64,000 bases of DNA from Goekera deserti (GCF_010685995.1 NZ_JAAGWK010000030.1:62001-126000); one strand, 5' to 3'. Positions 26,965 through 41,321 are shown, numbered from the stretch's first letter. Translations and numbers: made by a program. Notes: generated by a model not told the origin, from the sequence alone.

Positions 26965-27615
26965 GTGTCCTTCCTGGTCGACAACTTCACGCTGCTCCGC
27001 GACGGGTTCCTCACCACGCTGAGCCTGGCGCTGCTGAGCGGCCTGCTGGCCCTGCTGCTGGGCACGGTGCTCGCCGCGATGCGGGTCAGCCCGGTGCTGG
27101 CGCTGCGCGGGCTTGCCACCTTCTACGTGGAGGCCTTCCGCAACACCCCGCTGACCGTCATCTTCTTCTTCCTGGTCTTCGGCATCGTCTACATCGACCT
27201 GCAGTTCCCGACCAAGTTCGTCGCGGCGGTCGCCGCGCTGTCGCTGTACACGGCCGCCTTCGTGTGCGAGGCGGTGCGCTCGGGGATCAACTCGGTGTCC
27301 ACCGGTCAGGCCGAGGCGGCCCGCGCGCTGGGCCTGGACTTCCGGCAGAGCCTGACCACGATCGTGCTGCCGCAGGCCTTCCGCACGGTGATCCCGCCGC
27401 TGGGCAACGTCTGGATCGCGCTGGCCAAGAACACCTCGATCGCGGCCGGCTTCGCCGTGACCGACCTGACCGCGGTGCTGAGCCGGCTGGCCAACGCCAA
27501 CGGCGACCAGATCCTGGCCGTGTTCGCCGCGGTCGTGGCCGCCTACCTGATCATCACCTTGTCGTCCGCCTGGGGGTTCAGCGTGCTCGAGCGCAAGCTG
27601 GCGATCGTCCGATGA
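26965..27615 (+). CDS. gluC: Glutamate ABC transporter permease GluC
   Basis: A 216-residue inner-membrane permease with about five helices. The EAA-like loop contacting the ATPase reads QAEAARALGLDFRQSLTTIVLPQA. The GTG start follows GAGAGGAGG. The stop overlaps the gluD start in ATGA, so the two permease subunits are translated together and probably form a heterodimer. Confidence 0.94.
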   Translation: MSFLVDNFTLLRDGFLTTLSLALLSGLLALLLGTVLAAMRVSPVLALRGLATFYVEAFRNTPLTVIFFFLVFGIVYIDLQFPTKFVAAVAALSLYTAAFVCEAVRSGINSVSTGQAEAARALGLDFRQSLTTIVLPQAFRTVIPPLGNVWIALAKNTSIAAGFAVTDLTAVLSRLANANGDQILAVFAAVVAAYLIITLSSAWGFSVLERKLAIVR

Positions 27616-28514
27616 ACGGCGCGCGCGTCCTGTTCGACGTCCCCGGCCCGCGGGCCCGGCGCCGGCAGCGCATCGGCAGCATCCTGGGTGCACTGCTGGT
27701 GCTCGGGCTCGTCGCCCTGGCCCTGTGGCGCCTGGGCAGCAACCAGCAGCTGGACCCCAACCGCTGGTCGATCCTGTTCGACCCCGCGTCCAACGTGCCG
27801 CAGCGGCTGCTGGCTGCGCTGGTGGACACGCTGCAGGTGGCGGCGGTGGGCATGGTGGCCTCGGTGGTGCTCGGTGCCCTGCTCGCCGTGGGGCGACTGT
27901 CGGACCACTGGTGGCTCCGGGTGCCGGTGACCGTGGTGATCGAGTTCTTCCGCGCGGTACCACTGCTGGTGCTGATCCTGTTCTGCTTCCTCTACCTGCC
28001 CAAGGTGGGGATCTCGACCAGCCCGTTCGGCGCCCTGGCGCTGGGCCTGACGCTCTACAACATGTCGGTGCTGGCCGAGATCTTCCGGGCCGGCATCAAC
28101 TCCGTCGACCGCGGTCAGGCCGAGGCGGCCTACGGGCTGGGCATGCGCAAGTGGCAGGTGATGAGCTTCATCCTGGTGCCGCAGGCCGTGCGCCGGATGC
28201 TGCCGGTGCTGGTGGCCCAGCTCGTGGTGCTGCTCAAGGACAGCTCGCTGGGCTTCATCATCGGCTACATGGAGCTGCTGCGGACCGCGCGCAGCCTGGT
28301 GGAGTACTTCAACTCCCTCTACGGCGACACGTACACGTTCCAGCTCTACGTGGGTGCCGCGCTGATGTACATCCTGGTCAACGTGCTGCTGTCCCAGCTG
28401 GCCAAACTCGTCGAGCGCCGGACCGCGCAGAACGTCAAGACGACCGGCACGGCGCCGCTGGACGTGCCCGGTGGCGTGCCCGCGCTCACCGGGCAGGTCA
28501 CTGGCACGGTCTGA
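27612..28514 (+). CDS. gluD: Glutamate ABC transporter permease GluD
   Basis: A 300-residue permease, longer than GluC because of an N-terminal cytoplasmic stretch and a C-terminal tail after the last helix. The ATPase-contact loop is QAEAAYGLGMRKWQVMSFILVPQAV. The ATG at 27612 overlaps the gluC stop. It ends the gluABCD operon. Confidence 0.94.
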   Translation: MNGARVLFDVPGPRARRRQRIGSILGALLVLGLVALALWRLGSNQQLDPNRWSILFDPASNVPQRLLAALVDTLQVAAVGMVASVVLGALLAVGRLSDHWWLRVPVTVVIEFFRAVPLLVLILFCFLYLPKVGISTSPFGALALGLTLYNMSVLAEIFRAGINSVDRGQAEAAYGLGMRKWQVMSFILVPQAVRRMLPVLVAQLVVLLKDSSLGFIIGYMELLRTARSLVEYFNSLYGDTYTFQLYVGAALMYILVNVLLSQLAKLVERRTAQNVKTTGTAPLDVPGGVPALTGQVTGTV

Positions 28515-28608
28515 CCAGCGGGCCGGGTCAAGTCTGTTCATCGCAGTTCGATCACAGGGCGTGCCTTCTCGGGCGCGTCGCGTGAAGTCCGCCAGACTGG
28601 TGCGCGAG

Positions 28609-29028
28609 ATGGACACCTTGACGCAGCCCGCCGCCCGGATCACCCTCCCGCCGTCGACCAGCCCGGTGGTGCCCTCGGGTCTGCCGGACCCGGCGCAGGA
28701 CTTCGTCATGCGGCTGCGCGCCGCCGCCGGCGGGTTCGCCGCCGCGGCAGGCGCCCAGACGGCCGTCGTCCGGGAGGCGGTGCCACCGGCCCGGCACCGC
28801 CGGTCCCGCTGCCGGGTGGTGCTGCGCTTCCGCGACGGCACCGAGTCCGACGTGACGTTCCTCGGCTCCACCGGCCGTACCGCTCCCACCGTGACCAGCG
28901 CCTTCGACGCCCAGATCCAGCTGTGGCTGGCCACCGGCCAGGACCGGGACCACCGCTGGGTGGTCGCGGACCCGGAGGCCGCCGACGGCACCGCCGTCGA
29001 CGTGTCGGCCTGGATGCAGTACGTCTGA
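28609..29028 (+). CDS. Hypothetical protein
   Basis: A 139-residue soluble protein I do not recognise. The visible core is a basic and beta-strand-rich region (RHRRSRCRVVLRFRDGTESD, VTFLGSTGRTAPTV) followed by Trp-containing segments and the end DVSAWMQYV. I chose the ATG at 28609; the frame is open upstream but without likely start signals. It lies about 95 bp after gluD and converges on recX. Confidence 0.6.
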   Translation: MDTLTQPAARITLPPSTSPVVPSGLPDPAQDFVMRLRAAAGGFAAAAGAQTAVVREAVPPARHRRSRCRVVLRFRDGTESDVTFLGSTGRTAPTVTSAFDAQIQLWLATGQDRDHRWVVADPEAADGTAVDVSAWMQYV

Positions 29029-29117
29029 GCTCCGCCGGCTGACGGTCCGACGCTCCCCCGACTGACGGTCCGACGGACCGGGAGGGCACCGCGCACCCCG
29101 GTGCCCGGTGCTCCGCG

Positions 29118-29747
29118 TCAGTCTGCGTCGGGGTACAGCTCGGCGTCGGCGGCCTCGCCGAGCACCTCACGGACCACCGAGGCGGCCATGCCACCGCTGT
29201 AGCCCTTGCGCGCCAGCATGCCCATCAGCCGACGGGTGGCCGTCGCCTGGTCCAGGCGCTGCATCGACCGGGCCCGCCGCCGCACCAGCTCGCGGGCGCT
29301 CGCCCGCTCGTCCTCGTCGTCGACGACGGCGACCGCCTGGGCGGCGACCTCACCGTCCACGCCCTTGGCTCGGAGCTCGGAGGTCAGCGCCCGGCGCGCC
29401 AGACCGCGCCCGGACTGCCGGGAGGACACCCAGGCCTCGGCGAAGGCCTCGTCGTCGATGAGGCCCACCTCGGTGAGCCGGTCGAGCACGGTCGCGGCGG
29501 CGTCCTCGGGGATCTCCTTGCGCGCCAGCAGCTCGGCGAGCTGCTGGCGCGTCTTCGGCGCCCCGGTCAACGCCCGGAGGCAGATGCCGCGGGCCACGGC
29601 CACCGGGTCGTCCGGAGGGCCGCCCTCCTCCGCCGCGTCGCCACCCCGGCGCCGGGACGACGACCGGCCGCCGGCGCCCCGCGCGCCGGAGCCCGAACCG
29701 CCGGAGCGGCCGCCCTCACCGAAGGAGGACCTGCCGGAGGAACCCAC
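29118..29747 (-). CDS. recX: Recombination regulator RecX
   Basis: A 209-residue modulator that binds RecA and limits filament growth. The first 45 residues are Gly/Ser/Arg-rich and low complexity; the three-helix RecX repeats follow (CLRALTGAPKTRQQLAELL, LIDDEAFAEAWVSSR, and a third around RRLMGMLARKGY). It starts at GTG 29747, two bases after the recA stop, so the pair is cotranscribed and RecX rises with RecA in the SOS response. Confidence 0.94.
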   Translation of the reverse strand: MGSSGRSSFGEGGRSGGSGSGARGAGGRSSSRRRGGDAAEEGGPPDDPVAVARGICLRALTGAPKTRQQLAELLARKEIPEDAAATVLDRLTEVGLIDDEAFAEAWVSSRQSGRGLARRALTSELRAKGVDGEVAAQAVAVVDDEDERASARELVRRRARSMQRLDQATATRRLMGMLARKGYSGGMAASVVREVLGEAADAELYPDAD

Positions 29748-29749
29748 CG

Positions 29750-30784
29750 TCAGAAGTCGGTGGCGGCAGCCGGGGCGTCGGCCTCGGCCACGACACCGAT
29801 GCCCAGCTTCTCCTTGATCTTCTTCTCGATCTCGTCGGCCAGGTCGGGGTTGTCCCGCAGGAAGCCGCGGGCGTTCTCCTTGCCCTGACCCAGCTGGTCG
29901 CCCTCGTACGTGTACCAGGCACCGGACTTGCGGACGATGCCCTGCTCGACGCCGACGTCGATGAGCCCACCCTCGCGACTGAAGCCCTGCCCCCAGATGA
30001 GGTCCAGCTCGGCCTGCTTGAACGGCGCGGCCACCTTGTTCTTGACGACCTTGACCCGCACCCGGCTGCCGACCGCGTCGGTGCCCTGCTTGAGGGTCTC
30101 GATGCGGCGCACGTCCAGACGGACCGAGGAGTAGAACTTCAGCGCGCGGCCACCGGTGGTGACCTCGGGCGAGCCGTAGACGACGCCGACCTTCTCCCGC
30201 AGCTGGTTGATGAAGATCATCGTGGTGCCGGAGTTGCTCAACGCGCCGGTGATCTTGCGCAGCGCCTGGCTCATCAGCCGGGCCTGCAGACCGACGTGGC
30301 TGTCACCCATCTCGCCCTCGATCTCCGCGCGCGGCACGAGCGCGGCCACCGAGTCGATGACGATGATGTCCAGCGCGCCGGAGCGGATCAGCATGTCGGC
30401 GATCTCCAGCGCCTGCTCACCGGTGTCGGGCTGGCTGACCAGCAGCGCGTCGGTGTCGACACCGATGGCGCGAGCGTAGTCGGGGTCCAGGGCGTGCTCG
30501 GCGTCGACGAACGCCGCGATGCCGCCGTTGGCCTGCGCGTTGGCGACCGCGTGCAGGGCCACCGTCGTCTTGCCCGAGGCTTCCGGGCCGTAGACCTCGA
30601 TCACCCGGCCGCGCGGCAGGCCGCCGATGCCGAGGGCGATGTCCAGGGAGATCGAGCCGGTCGGGATGACCTTCATCGCGACCTCCGGGCTGTCGCCCAG
30701 GCGCATGACGGAGCCCTTGCCGAACTGCTTGTCGATCTGGGCGAGGGCCATGTCGAGGGCCTTGTCGCGATCGAGCGTTGCCAT
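29750..30784 (-). CDS. recA: Recombinase RecA
   Basis: A 344-residue recombinase that forms filaments on single-stranded DNA, drives strand exchange and activates LexA self-cleavage. Diagnostic parts are the Walker [34 protein letters not shown]-type loop (here [20 protein letters not shown]) and the acidic C-terminus. The ATG is preceded by AAGGTGG. An SOS box lies 121 bp upstream, closing the LexA-RecA loop with lexA 18 kb away. Confidence 0.98.
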   Translation of the reverse strand: MATLDRDKALDMALAQIDKQFGKGSVMRLGDSPEVAMKVIPTGSISLDIALGIGGLPRGRVIEVYGPEASGKTTVALHAVANAQANGGIAAFVDAEHALDPDYARAIGVDTDALLVSQPDTGEQALEIADMLIRSGALDIIVIDSVAALVPRAEIEGEMGDSHVGLQARLMSQALRKITGALSNSGTTMIFINQLREKVGVVYGSPEVTTGGRALKFYSSVRLDVRRIETLKQGTDAVGSRVRVKVVKNKVAAPFKQAELDLIWGQGFSREGGLIDVGVEQGIVRKSGAWYTYEGDQLGQGKENARGFLRDNPDLADEIEKKIKEKLGIGVVAEADAPAAATDF

Positions 30785-30904
30785 CGTGTCCACCTTCTGG
30801 GTCGCTGTGCGGGTCGGGTCCGACGCTAGGGCGGGGGTACGACAGTTCCGAGGGGTGCGGCCCATCTGTGGACGGACGCCCGGCCTGTGGACACCCACGC
30901 TATG

Positions 30905-30920
30905 CCGAACACGTGTTCGA
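30905..30920. promoter_or_regulatory. LexA (SOS) box for recA-recX
   Basis: CCGAACACGTGTTCGA matches TCGAAC-N4-GTTCGA at eleven of twelve defined bases. It lies 121 bp upstream of the recA start, between recA and the DUF3046 gene. Confidence 0.85.
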
Positions 30921-30979
30921 CTGCCACCCCGACACGCCGGGACGTGCGTCCACGGCGCCCGCCGGCCGGAAGAGGCAGC

Positions 30980-31174
30980 TCAGCGGTCCTTGACGGGCAC
31001 GTCGTAGGCCTCGCAGATCGCCAGCCACACGCGGCGCACCGGCAGCCCGGCGTTGATGGCGTCCAGCGCCGTCCGGCCACCGAGCGGGGCGAACACGTGG
31101 TCCCGGGTCACGCTCTGCGAGCGCACCGGGCCGAACTGCTGCTCCATCCGTCGCCAGAACTCCTGCAGTCGCAC
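30980..31174 (-). CDS. DUF3046 protein
   Basis: A 64-residue protein with the DUF3046 pattern: LQEFWRRMEQQFGP near the start, DHVFAPLGGRTALDAINAG and the end AICEAYDVPVKDR. The family is restricted to actinobacteria, usually just upstream of recA as here; function is unknown. It starts at GTG 31174, 7 nt after a minus-strand TACCGT (31182-31187), consistent with a leaderless mRNA. Confidence 0.88.
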   Translation of the reverse strand: MRLQEFWRRMEQQFGPVRSQSVTRDHVFAPLGGRTALDAINAGLPVRRVWLAICEAYDVPVKDR

Positions 31175-31181
31175 ACCCGCG

Positions 31182-31187
31182 ACGGTA
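31182..31187 (-). promoter_or_regulatory. -10 hexamer of the DUF3046 gene (leaderless)
   Basis: Minus-strand TACCGT, 7 nt before the GTG start, with no Shine-Dalgarno. Confidence 0.55.
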
Positions 31188-31241
31188 CCCAGCCCCGGGC
31201 GGCGGCTGCCGTGCGGCGTACCGCGCTCCTAGGCTGGCGGC

Positions 31242-31364
31242 ATGTTCCCCAGCACCGGGTCGGGCACGTGGGACACCGTCCTGCAGCTCGCGATCGCCGC
31301 CGCGCTCGTCGTCTCCCTGGTCCTGCTCTACCGCGACTTCCGCGGCCGGGGGCCGCGCGGCTGA
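31242..31364 (+). CDS. 40-residue single-helix membrane microprotein
   Basis: A short reading frame starting MFPSTGSGTWDTVLQ, with one hydrophobic helix (about residues 13-29) and a basic C-terminus (YRDFRGRGPRG), so the N-terminus should face out. TAGGCT (31230-31235) ends 6 nt before the ATG, which supports a leaderless mRNA. I know of no function. It fits the free space between the divergent DUF3046 gene and the convergent MFS gene, stopping 6 bp before the latter's stop. Confidence 0.55.
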   Translation: MFPSTGSGTWDTVLQLAIAAALVVSLVLLYRDFRGRGPRG

Positions 31365-31370
31365 GCAGCG

Positions 31371-32651
31371 TCACCCCGGGTGGGCGGCGCCCCGTCGCCC
31401 GAGCAGCCGCACCGCACCCAGCGGGAGCACCAGCGCCGCGCTGACCACGGCGACCAGGCCGAACCCGCCGAGGGCCAGCAGCGGCCCGCCGACCGCGCCG
31501 GCGCAGGCGGCACCCAGGCCCATCAGCAGGTCGGTGCCGCCCTGGGCGGCGGGGCGCAGGTCGGTGCCGACGGCCTCGGTCACCATGGTGGAGCCGGCCA
31601 CCAGCCCGCACGACCAGCCCAGCCCGAGCAGGAACAGGCCCACGCCGAGCTGGGTCGCCTGCTCGGGTGCCGCCGTCCCGGCGACCAGGGCAGCCGCCAG
31701 CAGCAGGACGCCGCCGAGGGCCACGGTCCGCTCGCGCCCGGCCCGGTCGGCCAGCCAGCCGACGACCGGGGAGAACAGGTACATGCCGGCGACGTGCACG
31801 CTGATCACCAGGCCGATCACCCGGAGCGTGGCGCCCTCGGACCCGCCCGCGTGCCCCATGTGCACCGGGGTCATCACCATCAGACCGACCATCACCGCGT
31901 GCGACACCACCACCGCGGTGAGGCCCAGCCGCCCGCCGGGCACCGCCCACACCGCCCGCAGCGCCGCACCCGTGCCCGTGCGCACCAGCGCCGCCGGGCC
32001 CGCGGTGGCACCGGCCGAGATCCGGCGGGCCAGCAGCAGCGGGTCCGGCCGCAGCAGCACCCACACCCCGGCCGCGACCACGGTGAAGACCGCCGCCGAC
32101 AGCGCGAAGGCACCTCCCAGGGACGGCAGCCCCAGTGCTGCACCGAGGTCGTTGCCCGGGCCGGCGAGGTTCGGGCCCACCACCGAGCCGACCGTCGTCG
32201 CCCACACCACCAGCGACAGCGCCCGGCCGCGCTGCGCGGGCTCGGCGAGGTCCGCGGCGGCGTAGCGGGCCTGCAGCCCGCAGGTGGTCGCGGCCCCGAA
32301 CGCGAACAGCCCCACCAGCAGCAACGCCAGGGACGAGATCGCCGCCGCCAGGACGGCCAGCCCGGCCCCCAGCACGGCGACCAGGTACCCGACCGCCAGA
32401 CCCGCGCGCCGCCCGCCCCGCTCGCTGAGCCGGGCCAGCGGGACGGCGATCAGCGCCGCGCCCAGCACGCCGGCGGTCTGCCCCAGCCCGGCGGCGGCAT
32501 CGCTGCCGGCCACCTCCCGGGCCAGCAGCCCGCCCACCGTGATGCCCACCGTCACACCCAGCCCGCCCAGGGTGACGGCACCGGAGAGCACACCCAGCGT
32601 GCGCCTCTGGACGGCGGCCTGGTCGACGGTCGGCGCGGTGGCTCGGGTCAC
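31371..32651 (-). CDS. MFS transporter
   Basis: A 426-residue major-facilitator protein with twelve helices; the helix 2-3 loop reads PLARLSERGGRRAGLAVGY and the second-half equivalent is VGWLADRAGRERTVALGG. Substrate is unknown; a drug or metabolite exporter is plausible. The GTG start at 32651 lies 6 nt after a minus-strand CACAAT (32658-32663), pointing to a leaderless mRNA. Confidence 0.9.
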   Translation of the reverse strand: MTRATAPTVDQAAVQRRTLGVLSGAVTLGGLGVTVGITVGGLLAREVAGSDAAAGLGQTAGVLGAALIAVPLARLSERGGRRAGLAVGYLVAVLGAGLAVLAAAISSLALLLVGLFAFGAATTCGLQARYAAADLAEPAQRGRALSLVVWATTVGSVVGPNLAGPGNDLGAALGLPSLGGAFALSAAVFTVVAAGVWVLLRPDPLLLARRISAGATAGPAALVRTGTGAALRAVWAVPGGRLGLTAVVVSHAVMVGLMVMTPVHMGHAGGSEGATLRVIGLVISVHVAGMYLFSPVVGWLADRAGRERTVALGGVLLLAAALVAGTAAPEQATQLGVGLFLLGLGWSCGLVAGSTMVTEAVGTDLRPAAQGGTDLLMGLGAACAGAVGGPLLALGGFGLVAVVSAALVLPLGAVRLLGRRGAAHPG

Positions 32652-32669
32652 CGGGGGATTGTGTCGGAC

Positions 32670-32692
32670 CCGGGGCCCCGGCGGGGCCCCGG
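32670..32692 (-). terminator. Hairpin downstream of the GH3 gene
   Basis: A perfect 10-bp stem CCGGGGCCCC with a 3-nt loop, 60 bp beyond the GH3 stop and just upstream of the MFS promoter; it probably insulates the two genes. Confidence 0.65.
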
Positions 32693-32751
32693 CGCGGCGA
32701 CCCGGCCCACCGGTGCGGCCGCCGGACGCGGCCCACCGGTCTGCCAGCGGG

Positions 32752-35268
32752 TCAGCGCACCCGCACCGACCCGGACAGCCGCACGTCGTCGGAGGCAGAC
32801 CCGACCAGCACCGGGCGGGTGCCGACGGCGCGCACCCAGCGGTCCCGGTCGGCGTCCCAGATCGAGAGCTGGCGCTCGTCGACCTCGACGGTGACCCGCT
32901 GCTCCTCCCCCGGGGCGAGGATGACCCGGGAGAAGCCGGCCAGCTGGAGCGCCGGCACGCCGGCCGCGGTCCCCGCGCCCAGGTACACCTGCGGCACCTC
33001 GCTGCCGGTCACCGCGCCGGTGTTGCGCACCGAGACCGACACCTGCACGCCGTCGCCGCTGGTCCTGGTGCGCAGCCGGGAGTACTCGAAGGAGGTGTAG
33101 CTCAGGCCGTGGCCGAAGGCGAACAGCGGCTCGGTGCCCGTCGCCTCGTACCAGCGGTAGCCGACGTCACTGCCCTCGGTGTAGGTCTGCACCTCCGGGT
33201 CCGGGTCGTCGTCGGTGCTCAGCCCCGGGTAGTTCGCCGGGTCGCCGACCGGGGTCGCGTCCTCCGCGGCCGGGAACGTCACCGGGAGCTTGCCGCCGGG
33301 GTTGGCCGCGCCGGTGAGCAGGTCCACGGTCGCCTCCGCGCCCTCCTGGCCCGAGTACCAGGTCTGCAGCACCGCCCGGACGTCGTCCAGCCAGGGCATC
33401 AGGACCGGGTCGCCGGTGTTCAGCACGACGACGGTGTCCGGGTTGGCCTGCGCCACGGCAGCGACCAGCTCGTCCTGGTAGCCCGGCAGCGACAGGCTGG
33501 AGCGGTCCTCGCCCTCGGTGCCCTCGTTGTAGGCGAACACCACCGCCACCCGGGCGTCCGCGGCGGCCCGCGCGGCCTCGGCGAGGCGCTCGGCCCGCAG
33601 CTCCGGCGTCGTCCAGGCCAGGCGCAGCTGCAGCGGCTGCTCGACCGACGGGGAGCAGGCGGCCGACCCGTCGGCAACGGGGGTGTCACAGCTCAGCGTC
33701 AGCGTGACCTGCTCGCCGGCGGCGAGCTCGACGGTGTGGCTGTCGTTGGTCCGCCCGTCGGCGGTCGCGATCAGGCTGCCCCCGGCCGCGCCGAAGCGGC
33801 TCACCGTCGACGCCTCGGCGCCGGTACCCGGCGCGCCCTCGACGTCCAGCCGCGCACCGGGGCCGGTGGTCTGGACCGAGAACGTGTACGCACCGGCGGT
33901 CGGCGCCGTGACGGTGACGGTCTGGGTCACCGGGGCGGTGTAGGTGCCGTCGATGCTGGCGCCGGTGTCCAGCCGGTCACCGGGCACGACCACACCGTCG
34001 AGCTCCTCGCCCGTCGCCCAGGAGACGCCGGCCCCCCGGCCGCCCAGCACGTCGACCGTGCTGTCGACGGCCCCGTCGTCCGGGGTGACCCGGGCGCTGC
34101 CACCGCCGCCGATCAGCGGGACCTGCGCGGTCGGGCCGATCAGCGCGACGTCGGCGAGGTCGTCGTCGGCCAGCGGCAGGACGCCGTCGTTGGCCAGCAG
34201 CACCGCGCCGTCCACGGCGATCCGGTGGGCGACCTCGGCGTTGGCCTCGGTGGCCCGCTCCGGGGTCACGTCCGCCTCGTCGAGCAGGCCCACCTCGTCC
34301 ATCGCGGTGAGCACGCCGGTCACCGCCCGGTCCAGCGCCGCGGCCACGGCCGGGGTCAGGTCACCGGTGTCCACCACGCCGTTGCCGTCGACGTCCCGGG
34401 CCAGGTCGGTGAAGGCCGCGGTCGCCCGGGGCATCTCGACGTCCAGCCCGGCCTCCAGCGACCCCGGTCCGTGCGTGGCCACCCAGTCGGTCATCACCAG
34501 GCCGTCGAAGCCCCACTCCTCGCGGAGCACGCCGGTGAGCAGCTCGGCGCTGTCGCAGGCCTGGACGCCGTCGACCTTGTTGTAGGCGCACATCACCGCG
34601 CTGATGCCGGCGTCGACCACGGCCTCGAACGCGGCCAGCTCCGTCTCGCGCAGCGCCTTCTCGGTGACCCGGACGTCGATGCCCCGCCGGCCGGCCTCCT
34701 GGTTGTTGGCCGCGTAGTGCTTGGCGGTGGCGATCACGCCGTTGTCCTGGACGGCCGACACCTGGGGCGCGGCGAGCTGCGCGCTGAGCAGCGGGTCCTC
34801 GCTCAGCGTCTCGAAGTTCCGCCCGGCGTAGGGCGTGCGCACCAGGTTCATCATCGGTGCCAGCAGCACCTCCATGTCCAGCGCGTCGGCCTCCTGGCCG
34901 AGCACGCCGCCGTAGGCCGACGCTGACGCCGGGTCGAAGGTGGCGCCGAGGGCGACCGGGGCCGGCAGCGCCGTGGCCGGCCGGTCGGCGCGGACCCCGG
35001 AGGGCCCGTCGGCCATGTCCAGCCCGGGGACGCCGAGCCGCGGCACCCCGGGGACCGAGCCCGCCGCACCGCCGCTGCCGGGGACCCCGCCGAGCATGCC
35101 GAACTTCTCCGGGACGGTCATCAGGGCGACCAGCTCGGCGATCCGCGGGTCCACGCCCGGGCGGCCCCCGGGTGTCGCCGTGGCAGGGGCGGCCGCTCCG
35201 GCCACCACCACCGCGGTGGCCACGACGGCCACCCCCGCGCGCAGACGTCGGTGCTCGTGCCGACCCAT
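32752..35268 (-). CDS. Secreted glycoside hydrolase family 3 beta-glucosidase
   Basis: An 838-residue exported enzyme that hydrolyses beta-glucosides or related oligosaccharides. A signal peptide with an Ala-rich core (about 1-32) is followed by the GH3 barrel with KHYAANNQE and the nucleophile Asp261 in VMTDWVATH, then the alpha/beta domain with LALIGP-type sequence (here DVALIGPTAQVPLIGGGGSA), a PA14-like insertion (about 410-500) and a C-terminal fibronectin-III-like domain (EVPQVYLG, LAGFSRVILAPGE). The ATG follows GGGAGGGG. It is monocistronic; exact sugar specificity cannot be read from the sequence. Confidence 0.93.
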   Translation of the reverse strand: MGRHEHRRLRAGVAVVATAVVVAGAAAPATATPGGRPGVDPRIAELVALMTVPEKFGMLGGVPGSGGAAGSVPGVPRLGVPGLDMADGPSGVRADRPATALPAPVALGATFDPASASAYGGVLGQEADALDMEVLLAPMMNLVRTPYAGRNFETLSEDPLLSAQLAAPQVSAVQDNGVIATAKHYAANNQEAGRRGIDVRVTEKALRETELAAFEAVVDAGISAVMCAYNKVDGVQACDSAELLTGVLREEWGFDGLVMTDWVATHGPGSLEAGLDVEMPRATAAFTDLARDVDGNGVVDTGDLTPAVAAALDRAVTGVLTAMDEVGLLDEADVTPERATEANAEVAHRIAVDGAVLLANDGVLPLADDDLADVALIGPTAQVPLIGGGGSARVTPDDGAVDSTVDVLGGRGAGVSWATGEELDGVVVPGDRLDTGASIDGTYTAPVTQTVTVTAPTAGAYTFSVQTTGPGARLDVEGAPGTGAEASTVSRFGAAGGSLIATADGRTNDSHTVELAAGEQVTLTLSCDTPVADGSAACSPSVEQPLQLRLAWTTPELRAERLAEAARAAADARVAVVFAYNEGTEGEDRSSLSLPGYQDELVAAVAQANPDTVVVLNTGDPVLMPWLDDVRAVLQTWYSGQEGAEATVDLLTGAANPGGKLPVTFPAAEDATPVGDPANYPGLSTDDDPDPEVQTYTEGSDVGYRWYEATGTEPLFAFGHGLSYTSFEYSRLRTRTSGDGVQVSVSVRNTGAVTGSEVPQVYLGAGTAAGVPALQLAGFSRVILAPGEEQRVTVEVDERQLSIWDADRDRWVRAVGTRPVLVGSASDDVRLSGSVRVR

Positions 35269-35387
35269 GGGGTGCCCCTCCCGGCTCCCGGGGCGACGAC
35301 GCTGCCGGCCCGGCTCTCACCAGGAGACAAACAGCCGCACAGCCGGCGCACAACTCGAGTCGGCGACCGTCGGCGGCGTCCCGCGGC

Positions 35388-36542
35388 TCAGAGCCCCATG
35401 GACCGGCCGATGATCTCCTTCATGATCTCGTTGGTGCCGCCGTAGATCGACTGCACCCGGGCGTCCCGCCACGCCTTGGAGACCGGGTACTCGGTCATGT
35501 AGCCGTAGCCGCCGTGCAGCTGCAGGCAACGGTCGGCGACCTTGTTCTGCAGGTCGCTGGCCCAGTACTTGGCCATCGCGGCGTCGGTGGCGGTGAGCGT
35601 GCTGGCGTTCAGCTGGCGGATGCACTCGTCCACGAACGTCCGGGCGATCGTCACCTCGGTCTGCAGCTCGGCCAGGGTGAACCGGCTGTGCTGGAAGCTG
35701 CCGACCGGCTGCCCGAACGCCGTCCGGCCGGTGACGTACTCCAGCGTCTGGGCCAGCACCGTCTCCGCCGCCGCCACCGCGGTGACCGCGATCGACAGCC
35801 GCTCCTGCGGCAGGTTGTGCATCAGGTGCCGGAAGCCGCCGTGCTCGGTGCCCAGCACGTTGGCCGACGGCACCCGGACGGCGTCGAAGAACAGCTCCGC
35901 GGTGTCCTGGGCCTTGAGGCCCACCTTGTCCAGGTTGCGCCCGCGGGTGAAGCCGGGCATGCCCCGCTCCACCACGAACAGGGTGATGCCCTTGGACGCC
36001 GGGCCCTCGGTGGTCGTGCGGGCCACGACGATGACCAGGTCGGCGTTGATGCCGTTGGTGATGAACGTCTTGGCGCCGGTCAGCACCCAGTCGTCGCCGT
36101 CCCGGGTGGCCGAGGTCCGGATGCCCTGCAGGTCGCTGCCGGTGCCGGGCTCGGTCATGGCGATCGCGGTGATCAGCTCGCCGGAGCAGAAGCCGGGTAG
36201 CCAGCGCTCCTGCTGCTCGGGGGTGGCCAGGTCGCGCAGGTAGGGCGCGATGACGTCGTTCTGCAGGGTGAAGCCCGGGCCGGTGGCGCCGATCCGGGCC
36301 AGCTCCTCGTCCAGGACGGCGTTGTACCGGAAGTCGCGCACCCCGCCGCCGCCGAACCGCTCGTCGACGTCCATGGCGAGCAGGCCCTGCGCCCCGGCCG
36401 CGGTCCAGACCTCGCGCGGCACGATCCCGGCCGCCTCCCACTCGTGCTGGGCGGGGGCGATCTCCTTCTCGCAGAACGTGCGCACGGCACCGCGGAAGTC
36501 GTCGTGCTCGGTCTCGTACAGGCTGCGCTGCATGGCCGTCAT
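35388..36542 (-). CDS. Acyl-CoA dehydrogenase
   Basis: A 384-residue FAD enzyme of fatty-acid beta-oxidation. It shows AMTEPGTGSDLQGI, the flavin/ETF region GGYGYMTEYPVSKAWRDARV and IYGGTNEIMKEIIGR at the C-terminus. The usual short-chain catalytic Glu position in YEGTNEI is Gly here; the base is probably the Glu near residue 268 in LEYVTGRTAFGQP, as in long-chain/isovaleryl-type enzymes. It is divergent from lhr. Confidence 0.93.
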   Translation of the reverse strand: MTAMQRSLYETEHDDFRGAVRTFCEKEIAPAQHEWEAAGIVPREVWTAAGAQGLLAMDVDERFGGGGVRDFRYNAVLDEELARIGATGPGFTLQNDVIAPYLRDLATPEQQERWLPGFCSGELITAIAMTEPGTGSDLQGIRTSATRDGDDWVLTGAKTFITNGINADLVIVVARTTTEGPASKGITLFVVERGMPGFTRGRNLDKVGLKAQDTAELFFDAVRVPSANVLGTEHGGFRHLMHNLPQERLSIAVTAVAAAETVLAQTLEYVTGRTAFGQPVGSFQHSRFTLAELQTEVTIARTFVDECIRQLNASTLTATDAAMAKYWASDLQNKVADRCLQLHGGYGYMTEYPVSKAWRDARVQSIYGGTNEIMKEIIGRSMGL

Positions 36543-36626
36543 GATGGCCCACGGTCAGCGCTGACCGCTACCGTCCGGGACGGCGGTCTCCAGCGAACTG
36601 TCGGTGGGCTGTGGACACTGGGTCCC

Positions 36627-41267
<4,641 letters not shown>

Positions 41268-41321
41268 TCGGTCGACGGCCGTGGCCCGGTGCCAGGTGTC
41301 CGGGCGGCCGGCGGTCGGTGC

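Noticed and set aside
32284-34926. 880-codon plus-strand frame opposite the GH3 gene
   Set aside because: Antisense shadow; the GH3 frame has signal peptide, nucleophile and C-terminal domains intact.
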